Below, piece by piece: positions 1 to 9,000 of a stretch of DNA of 36,772 nt (positions are counted from its first letter, which is position 1; every line of letters starts with the position of its first letter). The stretch lies in assembly GCA_943704525.1 (NCBI GenBank), contig CALSCQ010002405.1, positions 1-36,772 on the forward strand, in the 5' to 3' direction. Position numbers and translations under genes: made by a program. Origin of the DNA: Pigoraptor vietnamica. Taxonomy: Eukaryota; Opisthokonta; Filasterea. Below the pieces are notes generated by a model, which ran no database searches, was not told the DNA's origin, and saw nothing but the letters and a program-made list of their open reading frames with translations.

Positions 1-22
1 CCCCCCGCCTGCCCACCTCCCT

Positions 23-67
<45 letters not shown>

Positions 68-130
68 GAGACACGCACACAACACACCGACACACACACA
101 GAGCACAACACCTGCCGACCCCATTTTAAT
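1..130. repeat. CA microsatellite
   Basis: A nearly pure CA run (about 24-62) is flanked by degenerate CA-rich sequence. No coding signal is seen. Confidence 0.9.
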
Positions 131-145
131 CAGGGCAAGCAAAAT

Positions 146-433
146 TCACCGCAACGCCAAACACACCTTCGGCGACCCCCTCGGATCAGCGACGGACGCG
201 CCGAAAAACTTCTCGAGCTTCGATCCCCTCTTCGCGCGCGCCTGGTGCCTATAGACGTCACCCCCGTCCTCGTCCAGACTGTCCTCGTCCCCCTCGAGTA
301 TCACGGCGTCGTGCGTAATGATGGCGTCCGCCTGGAACGAGGGCCGGTGGGGACGCTCGTGCGGCACGTCGTGGGCCACAGAAGGCGACGACGCGGGCGA
401 GGACAGTGGGTCGGCGCCATCGCGGCCGATGAT
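146..433 (-). CDS. 3' terminal exon of an unidentified protein
   Basis: Reading on the minus strand, a pyrimidine-containing tract ending in CAG (434-436) precedes an open frame that starts at 433 and stops at 146-148. The 95 residues are acidic in the middle (GDEDSLDEDGGD) and end with a basic stretch and the phrase SKLEKFFGA. The frame prefers G/C third bases, unlike the surrounding microsatellites. Short KLxKFFG-like tails occur near the ends of various protist signalling proteins, but I cannot assign a family. The upstream exons are not certain. One candidate first exon lies at 1684-1715 on the same strand, with an ATG and eleven codons before a GTGAGT donor, but its phase does not join directly to this exon, so at least one more exon would be needed. 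Confidence 0.45.
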   Translation of the reverse strand: MIGRDGADPLSSPASSPSVAHDVPHERPHRPSFQADAIITHDAVILEGDEDSLDEDGGDVYRHQARAKRGSKLEKFFGASVADPRGSPKVCLALR

Positions 434-439
434 CTGCCG

Positions 440-842
440 AAGGACAGCGCATGTCAGTGGCGCGCGTAAGGGGGGCAGCGGTAGCAGAGAGATGTAAATA
501 TGAGACCCCACGCCAACAACAGAGGGGAGAGAAAAAGAGGGCATTCAGTGCCACGCTAACGAGTGAGGAGGAAAAGGGGGATCCAATTCAGAGCCAAGAC
601 ACGCGCGACACACAGGGTCACGAAGAGACGAAGGAAGGGATTGCTCATGCAGACATACAGACGGACAGACATAAACACAAACACGCACACACGTGCAGAC
701 ACACACGCACACCCACACACTCTACAGCCGCGCACGCACCTTTTTGAATCGCGACCCAATATCGCCAAGCTATGAAAGTGCGCAAGGAGTGCATTAGGGG
801 AAGAGGGTAGAGGCGTGAGCACCAGTGCTGCTGTCCAAAACT

Positions 843-876
<34 letters not shown>

Positions 877-1683
877 CTCTGCCTCACTCGAAGCACTTCC
901 AGCGACACTCACAACGCCCTTCTTGGCGTCCGATTGCGAACGCGCGCGACTCATTCCCGCACCGTCCCCTCAAAAAAAGAGCCCTCGCAATGGGACGTCC
1001 TATTTGCGCACGTGGGACACACGGGACGCGGTCGCACACAGCCAAATCCCGCGAGCACACAAGGGCGCGAAGGAGTTACAGAAAACGAGCCACTTGACGG
1101 AATTCGCTATGTCGCGCACATGGTGACACACACACAAAGTCACACACACAAAGTCACACACACACACGCACACACGAACAAATGGGGCATACGTAGCCAG
1201 GCAGACAGTGCAGAAGGGGAGGGAGGAGGCGGCTGTTTTCGAGTGGAGTGAAGCCTGTTGCCGACCACGTGACCGGATCCGTGTCCGCACACACCACACA
1301 CACACCACTGGCACGCGCGCGCACACACACACGCGCACGCACACACGCAAAACAGACACACACACAAACACACACACACACGCACACGCAGACACACACA
1401 TATACACAAAAAAAACACACAAACGCACACACACACGCACAAACACACTCAAACGCCCAACGTACACACAGAGACGCACACACGCGCACACAGAGACGCA
1501 CACACACACACGCGTGCGCACACAGCATACGCATCATGTCGTATATATACGGCACCGACAGTACAACTACACGTGACACTTTCCACTGAAAAGCACACAC
1601 GGCACACACGCAATGTACAAGCACTAGGCGCATGCACACACTCACACACTCCCGTTTAGTCCTCTCTCCGTGTTATAACTCAC
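440..1683. repeat. Gene-poor microsatellite region
   Basis: About 1.2 kb of CA/CACG-rich simple sequence (655-720, 845-875, 1125-1170, 1290-1515) with short unique islands at 870-1120 and 1195-1285. Long open frames on both strands are artefacts of the repeats (runs of His-Thr or Cys-Val). The unique islands share short words with 5.6-5.95 kb. I see no convincing gene inside, apart from possible small exons of the minus-strand gene that ends at 146. Confidence 0.8.
884..922 (+). repeat. Dispersed repeat, copy A
   Basis: A 13-bp word (884-896) and a 22-bp word (901-922) recur with one mismatch and a small gap change in inverted orientation at 5661-5702. In both places the repeat abuts a CA/TG microsatellite on the same side. 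Confidence 0.6.
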
Positions 1684-1771
1684 TGCATGCCAACCCTTCC
1701 TCGTTCCGTTTCCATGTTCGTTTGCTCTTACTGCAACTTTATCGCACGTCTACTTTCGAGAAGCGGACACG

Positions 1772-2782
1772 TCACTCACAGTGAAGTGACAGTCCATGGG
1801 CCGATTTGAGCCGCGCGGTCGGCTGAACTTTGTCTGACTCAGACTCGCCGACGCGCGCGCGCAAAGCGACCATGCTGAGCAACCGCGGCATGTCCAGCGT
1901 CACGTGCTTCCGGGGGCCCACAGTCACCTGCGCGCACGCCAGCCGAAACTCCTCGAGCTGCCTCTCGAACTCGGCCGCCTCGCAGCACCGCCCGCAACGC
2001 TTCGTATTCGCACGCCGACGCCGAGACACGCGGTGTGCAGGAACTTCTGCAACGCGATCGATGTCACTGATGCCGTCACGCGACACTCCCGCGCACGCCG
2101 TGAGCGCCGACGACTGGCCAGCGGCATCCGCACTGGCGTACGCTGTGGGTTCTTGACTTAGAGCATCAATCGGGCGGGCGGTAAGTAGAAGAGCACCCGC
2201 GCTAGTGTCCCCTGACGGCGGCACATTCGGCGGCGGCGTCGTCGCCTCGATGCTGGACGCGGCTCCCCCGCGCGCTGTGGGTGGGCGGAAGGAGCACCTC
2301 TCAGTCGATGCGCCGATCGCCTTCGCCGTTAACGGGGGCTTTGACTTGCCTCGCCGTGCGCATGTGCGAGTCGCCGATTCCACAAAATGCACGAGGTCAT
2401 CGACGCTGCGATTGTCGTCGGCGACCTCGGGTGCGCGCGGTCGTGCACACGATTCCCTCGCTGCGTCCGGCAGCGTGTTCCCGCACTGCTGGCGTAGTTT
2501 CGCTTGAAGTCGTTGGCGAATGATGCCCAAACGGTGGCCACGCGCCGCGCATGGGCACGTCGCCCGCACATCGATGCCCATCGCCACTGCAAGCACGCAG
2601 TTGTCACACGCGCAGCCGCGCACTTTGAGGGCTTGTTGCTTCATAGCCGCCCTCGCCTTGCATGCCGCACACTCCGCGCACAGCCGTGGCGATCCCTGCT
2701 CGCCCTCGGCGGCGACGGGTTGGCTGCACTGTGGCAACTGCTCGAGCACCTCGTGTGCCATTCGCGCGTAACACACCGCCAC
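1772..2782 (-). CDS. Cys-rich protein of unknown function
   Basis: A single open frame of 336 residues with strong G/C third-position preference. The N-terminal quarter holds a Cys/His cluster: C35-x2-C38-x2-C41, C57-x-C59-x2-C62, then C76-x-C78-x4-H83. This spacing could bind zinc but matches no finger I know. The centre (about 110-250) is low-complexity, rich in Ala, Pro, Ser and Thr. The C-terminal part has a basic patch (RRRRANTKRCGRCC) followed by a short amphipathic segment. No signal peptide or membrane segment is seen. An internal Met at residue 8 would be an equally good start. The gene is transcribed away from the ZIP gene, with about 0.56 kb of CCAAT-containing sequence between them. 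Nuclear or nucleic-acid binding function would be a guess. Confidence 0.6.
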   Translation of the reverse strand: MAVCYARMAHEVLEQLPQCSQPVAAEGEQGSPRLCAECAACKARAAMKQQALKVRGCACDNCVLAVAMGIDVRATCPCAARGHRLGIIRQRLQAKLRQQCGNTLPDAARESCARPRAPEVADDNRSVDDLVHFVESATRTCARRGKSKPPLTAKAIGASTERCSFRPPTARGGAASSIEATTPPPNVPPSGDTSAGALLLTARPIDALSQEPTAYASADAAGQSSALTACAGVSRDGISDIDRVAEVPAHRVSRRRRANTKRCGRCCEAAEFERQLEEFRLACAQVTVGPRKHVTLDMPRLLSMVALRARVGESESDKVQPTARLKSAHGLSLHCE

Positions 2783-2971
2783 ACGTCTCTGGCTGGGCCA
2801 ATTGCCACAAATGAACGATGCTCGTCTGACTACCCCTTGTGGATGCCCACTGAGAGTGATGCGCGCGTTTGAAGTGGCAGGCTCACAGCAAGCGCACGTG
2901 CGTTTGTGAAAGCGTCACTGGCGTGGACGTGAGAGGGTAGAAATGCCGGGTGCCGTTTGTAGCAAGCGTCC

Positions 2972-3111
2972 GATTGGTCAGTTAACTCCAGCCACCGGCC
3001 AATCGGCATCATCAACTGAATGCGGGGGTGTGAATAGTAGCACCTTCTAGTACCAAGAACACCGACATGCACGCCAAGAGCGCTGCTGGCATTGGTCCTC
3101 CACCGGCCAAT
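2972..3111. promoter_or_regulatory. Paired CCAAT boxes in a divergent promoter
   Basis: Two copies of the same arrangement lie between the divergently transcribed Cys-rich gene and the ZIP gene: ATTGGTC (2973-2979) followed by CCACCGGCCAAT (2992-3003), and ATTGGTC (3091-3097) followed by CCACCGGCCAAT (3100-3111). ATTGG is the reverse complement of CCAAT, so each copy is an inverted CCAAT pair, the type of site bound by NF-Y/HAP complexes. Single copies also occur upstream of the CLC gene (17742-17748) and upstream of MPP10 (34716-34722). Confidence 0.5.
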
Positions 3112-3344
3112 GGCACCGCGTCTCTCATCAGACGACAGCTGACACACCAGCGACTCTCATCTCCACGCATTGAAAGCCTTCACCGGCGGCGTTGCGGGCA
3201 TGACTCGGCTGCGGCGCCGGCTGCAACAGCCGCCAGTTAGGCCCGAGTTCACGCTCAGTCGGCGGCGTGTTTTCGGCCGTAGTCGCCGCGCCTTTATCGA
3301 TTCTTCGTCTCGGACTCCTGGGGGTGAGTCGACACTGACGACAA

Positions 3345-4775
3345 ATGGCACATCAACGCACGCGCGTCAGTCCGCGATCGGCTGGACCCATCGCCGGCGC
3401 CCGCCATCCTATACTGTTGCTGCATGGCTGTGCTGCGGCGGGAACGTTGTTAGCGTTGGTGTCGGTGGCAACAGCCGATGGCGACGACCCGCGTGACGAC
3501 CCTACCGCTGCAACCAACGGGACAGACGCATCTACTGACAGCGCCGACGGCGACACGGCACGGCTGCGCGGCGCAAAAATCGGCCTCATTGTCTCGATTG
3601 CCGTCGGCACATTCCTTGCCTCGCTACTGCCGTGGTACATCGCGCGGCTGAAGCGAAGCATTGCGATCATGCGCGTGTGCTGCTGCGCGGCGGCGGGCGT
3701 CATTCTCGGCGCTGCCTTCACGCACATGCTTCCCGACGCACAGGACAAGTGGACGGACTATTTCGACGTCGCCGGCACATCGGGCCTCCGCGACGCGAGC
3801 GACATCGGCTATCCGTTCGCCATGATGATTGCGATGTTCGTTCTCCTCCTGCTCACATCTGTCGACAAGGTCTTCATTGCGCACCAGCACGGCGCCGGCG
3901 AGGGCCACGGCCACAGTCACGTGGTCCCGTCCATATCGGAGAGCGGCTACGTGAAAAAAGCGAGCGGCGAAACGCCGGGCACTGCCGAGGGAAGCTGCGC
4001 CGGCACAACACGCACGCCCTCAGTGTCCAGCGACGAACAGGGGCAGACCACAGCAACTACCGCCGAGGATGATGTGCGCATGCGATCGATCCGACCACAC
4101 ACGGCCGCTCAAATGCCAGCGACCGTCAGTGCCAACGCGCCCCATCCCTTCGAAACACCGCAAATCGACGGTACCTGCCAGCCGCCCCCGCTGGTCCGCG
4201 TCGAGGTGGTCAAGCCGGTGGACGAGCGGGAGTATCTGGCGAACGGCGCCGTCCCCGTGCCAACATATGGGTCGACAATACGGGATCTGACAAGGGAAGC
4301 GGAGCCGGAGCGTGGCACTCGTGCGCAGGTCGTGCAGGCGTGGGTCATGGCGACGGCCCTTGCGCTGCACTCGATCATGGACGGGCTCGGCATCGGCGCG
4401 GAGAACAGCGAAAGCGGCCTCGTCTCGATGATCGTCGCCGTGTGCGGGCACAAGATTCTGGACGGCTTTGCACTCGGTGTCCCCGTGTACTTTGGGCGCC
4501 TCCCATTCGCGCAGACGGCGGGCGTCCTTGTTGCCAGCGCCCTCATGACGCCAATCGGGATCGGCATCGCGTGGGCGGTAACCTCGGCAAACGACGGCGC
4601 GTCCGCGAAGCTGGCCGAGGCGATCCTCGTCTCGATGAGCGCCGGGTCGTTCTTGTTCATCGCGCTCATCGAGCTGCTGCCGGGCGGGATTGGGGACGGC
4701 GAGCACGTCGCAGTCAAGATGGCGGTCACTGCCGTCGGCGGGGGTGCCATGGCCCTCCTCGCGCTGTGGGTGTAG
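3345..4775 (+). CDS. ZIP-family (SLC39) divalent metal transporter
   Basis: An intron-less frame of 476 residues. ZIP proteins move zinc, iron or related ions into the cytosol across the plasma or organelle membrane. A hydrophobic stretch near residues 22-43 looks like a signal peptide. It is followed by an acidic, Thr-rich luminal tail with an NGT glycosylation site, then three membrane segments (about 78-98, 108-130 and 160-180). The cytosolic loop opens with a His-rich metal-binding run (HQHGAGEGHGHSH, about 184-196) and continues as a long polar region to about 330. Membrane segment 4 carries H342-S-I-M-D-G and segment 5 carries H369-K-I-L-D-G. These are the transport-site helices in the form typical of the ZIP1/2/3-like branch (HS..., HK...). 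Three further hydrophobic segments complete the usual eight. The start is the first ATG after the CCAAT promoter. The last codons and stop are repeated downstream. Confidence 0.92.
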   Translation: MAHQRTRVSPRSAGPIAGARHPILLLHGCAAAGTLLALVSVATADGDDPRDDPTAATNGTDASTDSADGDTARLRGAKIGLIVSIAVGTFLASLLPWYIARLKRSIAIMRVCCCAAAGVILGAAFTHMLPDAQDKWTDYFDVAGTSGLRDASDIGYPFAMMIAMFVLLLLTSVDKVFIAHQHGAGEGHGHSHVVPSISESGYVKKASGETPGTAEGSCAGTTRTPSVSSDEQGQTTATTAEDDVRMRSIRPHTAAQMPATVSANAPHPFETPQIDGTCQPPPLVRVEVVKPVDEREYLANGAVPVPTYGSTIRDLTREAEPERGTRAQVVQAWVMATALALHSIMDGLGIGAENSESGLVSMIVAVCGHKILDGFALGVPVYFGRLPFAQTAGVLVASALMTPIGIGIAWAVTSANDGASAKLAEAILVSMSAGSFLFIALIELLPGGIGDGEHVAVKMAVTAVGGGAMALLALWV

Positions 4776-4970
4776 CGTCACTGCGTGTCACTGCCGTCGG
4801 CGCCCTCTGATGGCCCTTCTCGCGCTGTGGGTGTAGCGTCCGACTGCCGTGCGCGTTACTGCCGTCGGCGCGGGTGCCATTAATGGCCCTCCTCGCGCTG
4901 TGGGTGTAGCGTCACGCCGTCCCGGCCGTCCGTCGGCGCACTGGCAGGCGCCCTCTGATGGCCCTTGATT
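4722..4970 (+). repeat. Tandem copies of the ZIP gene 3' end
   Basis: The last ~55 bases of the ZIP coding sequence, its TAG stop and a few following bases recur. Unit 1 is the gene end itself (4722-4782), unit 2 is about 4785-4845, unit 3 about 4853-4916, and a partial unit lies at about 4926-4970. Units 2 and 3 keep the GCGCTGTGGGTGTAGCGTC core exactly, including the stop codon, while small indels break the frame between units. Confidence 0.85.
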
Positions 4971-5112
4971 TCTGCGAGTGAAACGGCATCGGCCCCGGCG
5001 GCCACGGCATGACATGGATTGCGCCATTCGATTGAACAGTTCAATGGGCTCTAAACTCTTTTGAGCCGTGTTTGTTTATTCGCCTTTTTTTTTTAGCCGT
5101 TCGTCCGTGTCC

Positions 5113-5286
5113 ATGGAATACCCCGCAAGCGTCGACAACAGTCCCACTTGCAAGCGACGGTTTGTCGCCAACCAGTTGCGGTGTGTCACACAATACGAGT
5201 ACGCGACGAAAGCGCACCGGCATGTGCAGACGACGCGTGCGTCTGCCAGTCGGCTGTTACAGGCCCTGATGCAGCGGCGCAAGTAA
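5113..5286 (+). CDS. Possible short protein or terminal exon, unknown
   Basis: A 57-residue open frame starts at an ATG in good context (GTCCATGG) and uses mostly G/C third positions. The product is basic and ends in a helix-forming run (SRLLQALMQRRK). The ATG lies 20 bases after a textbook splice acceptor (ten T then AG, about 5086-5096), so this could be the last exon of a longer gene rather than a whole one. I could not find a matching upstream exon between it and the ZIP gene. The family is not recognised. Confidence 0.35.
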   Translation: MEYPASVDNSPTCKRRFVANQLRCVTQYEYATKAHRHVQTTRASASRLLQALMQRRK

Positions 5287-5660
5287 TCGTCTCGCCCTGA
5301 CGTACAGCGCTGCCCCGTGCGCAATCGGACACTTGCGTGCACACATCGTTTGTAGTGCATCCAACCGAATGCGACCGAGAGGGGCGTTGGGTACTGACCC
5401 TGTCTGAGTGGCGTTCCGCGGGCACTAACACGCTACTGAGGAGGGTCAACGCACAACGCTTGTCCCTCGTGCGCGCAGGTGTGTGTCTGTGTGGACTGTG
5501 TCTGAGTGCCATAATGCAGGTATCCCTCGTTCTGGGGCTGTGGGTCTGTGCGCTACTACGCAGGCCTGTGTGCACGCGCGCATTCGGCGTGTCTGTATAA
5601 TGGCGTCCAAAACACACCGTTGCGACTGCTCTTTTGTACAGGGCAGCCTGGTGCGCAACC

Positions 5661-5702
5661 GAAGGGCGCTGTGAGTGTCGCTTCACCAGGTGCTTCGAGT
5701 GA
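5661..5702 (-). repeat. Dispersed repeat, copy B (inverted)
   Basis: Reverse complement of the copy at 884-922, again joined to a TG/CA microsatellite (5710-5880). Between 5287 and 5660 the sequence is unique and shows no convincing coding frame. Confidence 0.6.
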
Positions 5703-5709
5703 AGGAAGC

Positions 5710-5735
5710 ACGTGTGCGTGTGTGCGTGTGTGCGT

Positions 5736-5768
<33 letters not shown>

Positions 5769-5890
5769 CGTGTGTGTGTTTGTGTGATTGTGTATGTATG
5801 TAGTGTGTGCGTGTGCTTGCGTCTGTGTTCGTGTGTTTGTGTAAGTGCCCCTGTGTGTGTGTGTGTGTGTGTCTGTGTGTGCGCAAGAGA
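5710..5890. repeat. TG/CG microsatellite
   Basis: Degenerate TG and TGCG dinucleotide tract. The region from here to the ZNFX1 stop (6072) holds no other feature, apart from a short stretch at 5903-5945 that resembles 1234-1275 in direct orientation. Confidence 0.9.
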
Positions 5891-6072
5891 GAGAGGGTCG
5901 CTTTCGAGTGGTAGGAGGTGAGCGTAATGTCCACCATGTGACCGGCCACCCAATCACGCACACAGCCACTCGGTCATTAAGACAACGCACACCTTTGTTT
6001 AGTCGCACGCACTTTTAGCGTGCTCACACCCCGCACAACGCACGCACACGCGCACACGCTGTCTTCGCCGCC

Positions 6073-9000
6073 TCACCGGACCCATCGCCTCACAAGGCTG
6101 TCCGTCACACCGACCGTCCTGAGAAATCCCTCCGCAATGTCGACGTTGCCCGCAGCAAGTCCGTGGTTTCTGCCGCCAATCGCCGCTCCGCAGCTCGCGC
6201 AGTGCCCCTCCTCCATCGCCCCTCCGCACTCGCCCACGACGTACGGATGCCCGTTGGGGCACGTCTTCCAGTTGCCGCCGAAGCCGTTGACCACCGTCGA
6301 CACCTCCGCACGCATGGCCTCGAAGACCATCCTCATCTCCTCAGGCGTCGTCTGCAGCCGCCCGAGCGCGCGTGTCAGCTGCACCTTGGCTTCCGCAAAC
6401 TGCGCCGAGCGCACGCGCTCGAGGCTCTCCCGCCCGCGACGCACCGCCTCTTCCTGCCGCGTGGCGAGGTTCGTGAGGCGCATCGACGCGTGTGCAAATG
6501 CGAGGTGCGCCTGCGCGGCCGCCAGCGCCCCGCGTTCCCCGTCGAGCGCTGCGCCGGCCTTGCGCGACGCGTCCGCCTGCCGTTCGATGAGGCGCTGGCA
6601 GTTCGTGTACAGAGCCAGAACGGCGCGCTCTCCAGCGGTGATCGCACGGTCCTCGCGACGCTGTGCCGCCTCATCGCGGATCACCCTGTCCGCTCGTTGC
6701 CGCCGCGCCTGCTCTGCCTCGGCCGCGCGCGCCGAGAGGGTTATCGCAGCTGCGAGGCACCGCACGCCGGCGCGGAGCAACACGGCGGACGCCTGAAAAC
6801 ACAGCGCTGCGTTTGAGGTCGTTGCGGCGGCGGCCTTTTCGCAGTCTTTCGCCCGCTTTTTCGCACTCGCGGCCGCCTTCTCGAGGTCGTCTGCGGTGAT
6901 TTGGGAGGCTGCGGGCGAAGAGCTCTCGACCTCGGCGGCGGTGCGCTCCATGTCGGCGGCGTCGGCCTGCGTGGACAGCAGAAGTGCCACGGCGTTGCGC
7001 CGCGCCTCGATTGCTTTGAGGATGCGCCCGTATCGCCGCGCTCCGGCGATGGGTGCGCGGCAGTGCGGACACGTCGCGCGACGAACGAGGTCGTCCAGAT
7101 CGGCGCCGGTTGCCTCGGTGGACGACCACCGCGTGCTCGTGTGCGCGGCCCACTGACCCTCGGCGTTGCGCGCGTAGACCTTGTCGAGGGAGAGCTGTGC
7201 GTCGAGCGTCTCGGTCGTAAACGCGTGTCCGCACGCAAGCACGACGAGCGGCGGACCCTCGGGATCGGCGTCTGCGAGCGTCGTGAACGAGAGGAGGTCG
7301 ATCACCTGCGCGCCGTCGGTGCCTTCCGCTCCCGCGCGCGCACACTCGATGCAGTGCGCCGGTGTCGCGCACCGCTCCCCGCACGCGCACGGGCACGCGT
7401 GTCCGCAGCCGGGAATGGGCAGGCCGCAGCGGCGATCGCAGGGGGGTCGCACGCACGGCACACCGCACGGCAGCTCGCACTCGAGGCGGCCATCCGTGTG
7501 CGACCTCCCGCACGCCCACCGGCAGGGCTCCGCGCACGGGGCGCACACGTCGCGACACCGCTTGGCGCACTTGGAGTGCTCGCAGGCGGCGCGGCAATCG
7601 GCGGCGCAGGGCGGGCACTCTGTGGCGGTGTGGCACGAGGCCCCGCTGCAGGCGTGCCCACACAGGCCGTACTGTCGTGTGCAGTGAACGGTGCACGTGC
7701 CCGCGTGGTGGCCGTCGACGGCGCCGGGGCGCGTGAGCTTGCCCACTTTCTCGGTCGCGGTGCGCGTGCATTCGCCGCATCTGCCCGTGCACGTGTGACC
7801 GCAGACGGCGCGGCTCTTGCCACACGGCTCGCCGCACGCGAATATCGCCTCGACGTTGCGGTCGTATTGGAGGGTGACCCACTCTTCGCCGCGTTCGATG
7901 AGGTCCACGAGCCCCGCCAGGTGTCGCGCGCGCGGGCACGGGAGGCGGCCCGCATGCCCACACAGCGGGAAGTTGGTTGGCACTGTAACCATCTCCTTGC
8001 ACTTGAGGGTGCGCGTGTCCTCGCCGCACACCGCGTTCTTGTACATGTGGCCGCACGGCAGGACGCGGTCGACGCGCTTGTAACACGCCGGATTGCAGGG
8101 TTCGCCGCATCGCTTCGGGCAGCGGTGTCCGCAGGCCTCGTACACGCGCGCGCACTCCTCCAGGCAGACGCCCGCCGCGTAGTGCTTTGGGTTGTCGGGA
8201 TGGCACTTGCGCCGGCACAGATGACCGCACGGGTCAAGCCGCATCTCGCACGGGCGCGCGCACCCGCCGTCGGGGCACTTTGCGTCGAATTCGCCGGGCG
8301 ATGCGACGTGAATGTCCTCGCCGTGCCTCGAGCACCGCAGGGGAAGGGCGCGCACGACGGCCCCGCGCGTCCGCAGCATGCTCACAACGCGCTTGAACAG
8401 CGGCGTCCCCGCGCGCGTCTCGAGCGTCCGCGCGCTGCCGATGATGACAAGTCCGTCGCGTGCGCGGCTGAGGGCGACATTGGCGCGGTTGTCGTCCTTG
8501 AGAAAGCCGATTTTGCCCGTGGCGTTGCACCGGACAAGCGAGAGCACGACCACCCGCGCCTCCTCCCCTTGGAAGTTGTCGACGGTGGACAGCCGCACGC
8601 GGTCGCTCAGCGCCACCGATTCCACGCGGCCTTCGCCCGACATTTCGTCCCCCGTGCTGCTGTCGTCACCATCGCCGAGGTCGCCGTCGAGCGTTTCGCG
8701 GAGGTCATCGCGGTCCCCGTCGGAGAGATGGACTAGCATGCGCTGCGCTCTGAGGCGGTCGCGGACGAGCAGCAGCTGCCCCGTGTACGTGACGAGGATG
8801 GCGATCTCGTGCGGCTTGTAACCCTGGCGCACGAGGAACCGCGCCATCTGCACGGCAAAGTCCGCCTCCCACGCGTTTGCGTGCGAGCGGCACGAGCGTA
8901 TCGCTGGCCCGGTGTCCGTGCTCTCGGGCTGGTCGTGATCGAGAAAGACGACGTTCATGGCGAACCCGCGCACGTCTTCCCGCGAGTGCACCTCTGGGGC

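Noticed and set aside
6671-8230. 519-residue minus-strand frame overlapping the ZNFX1 zinc repeats
   Set aside because: It is a one-base-shifted reading of the same exon with Arg/Pro-rich sequence and no Cys pattern.
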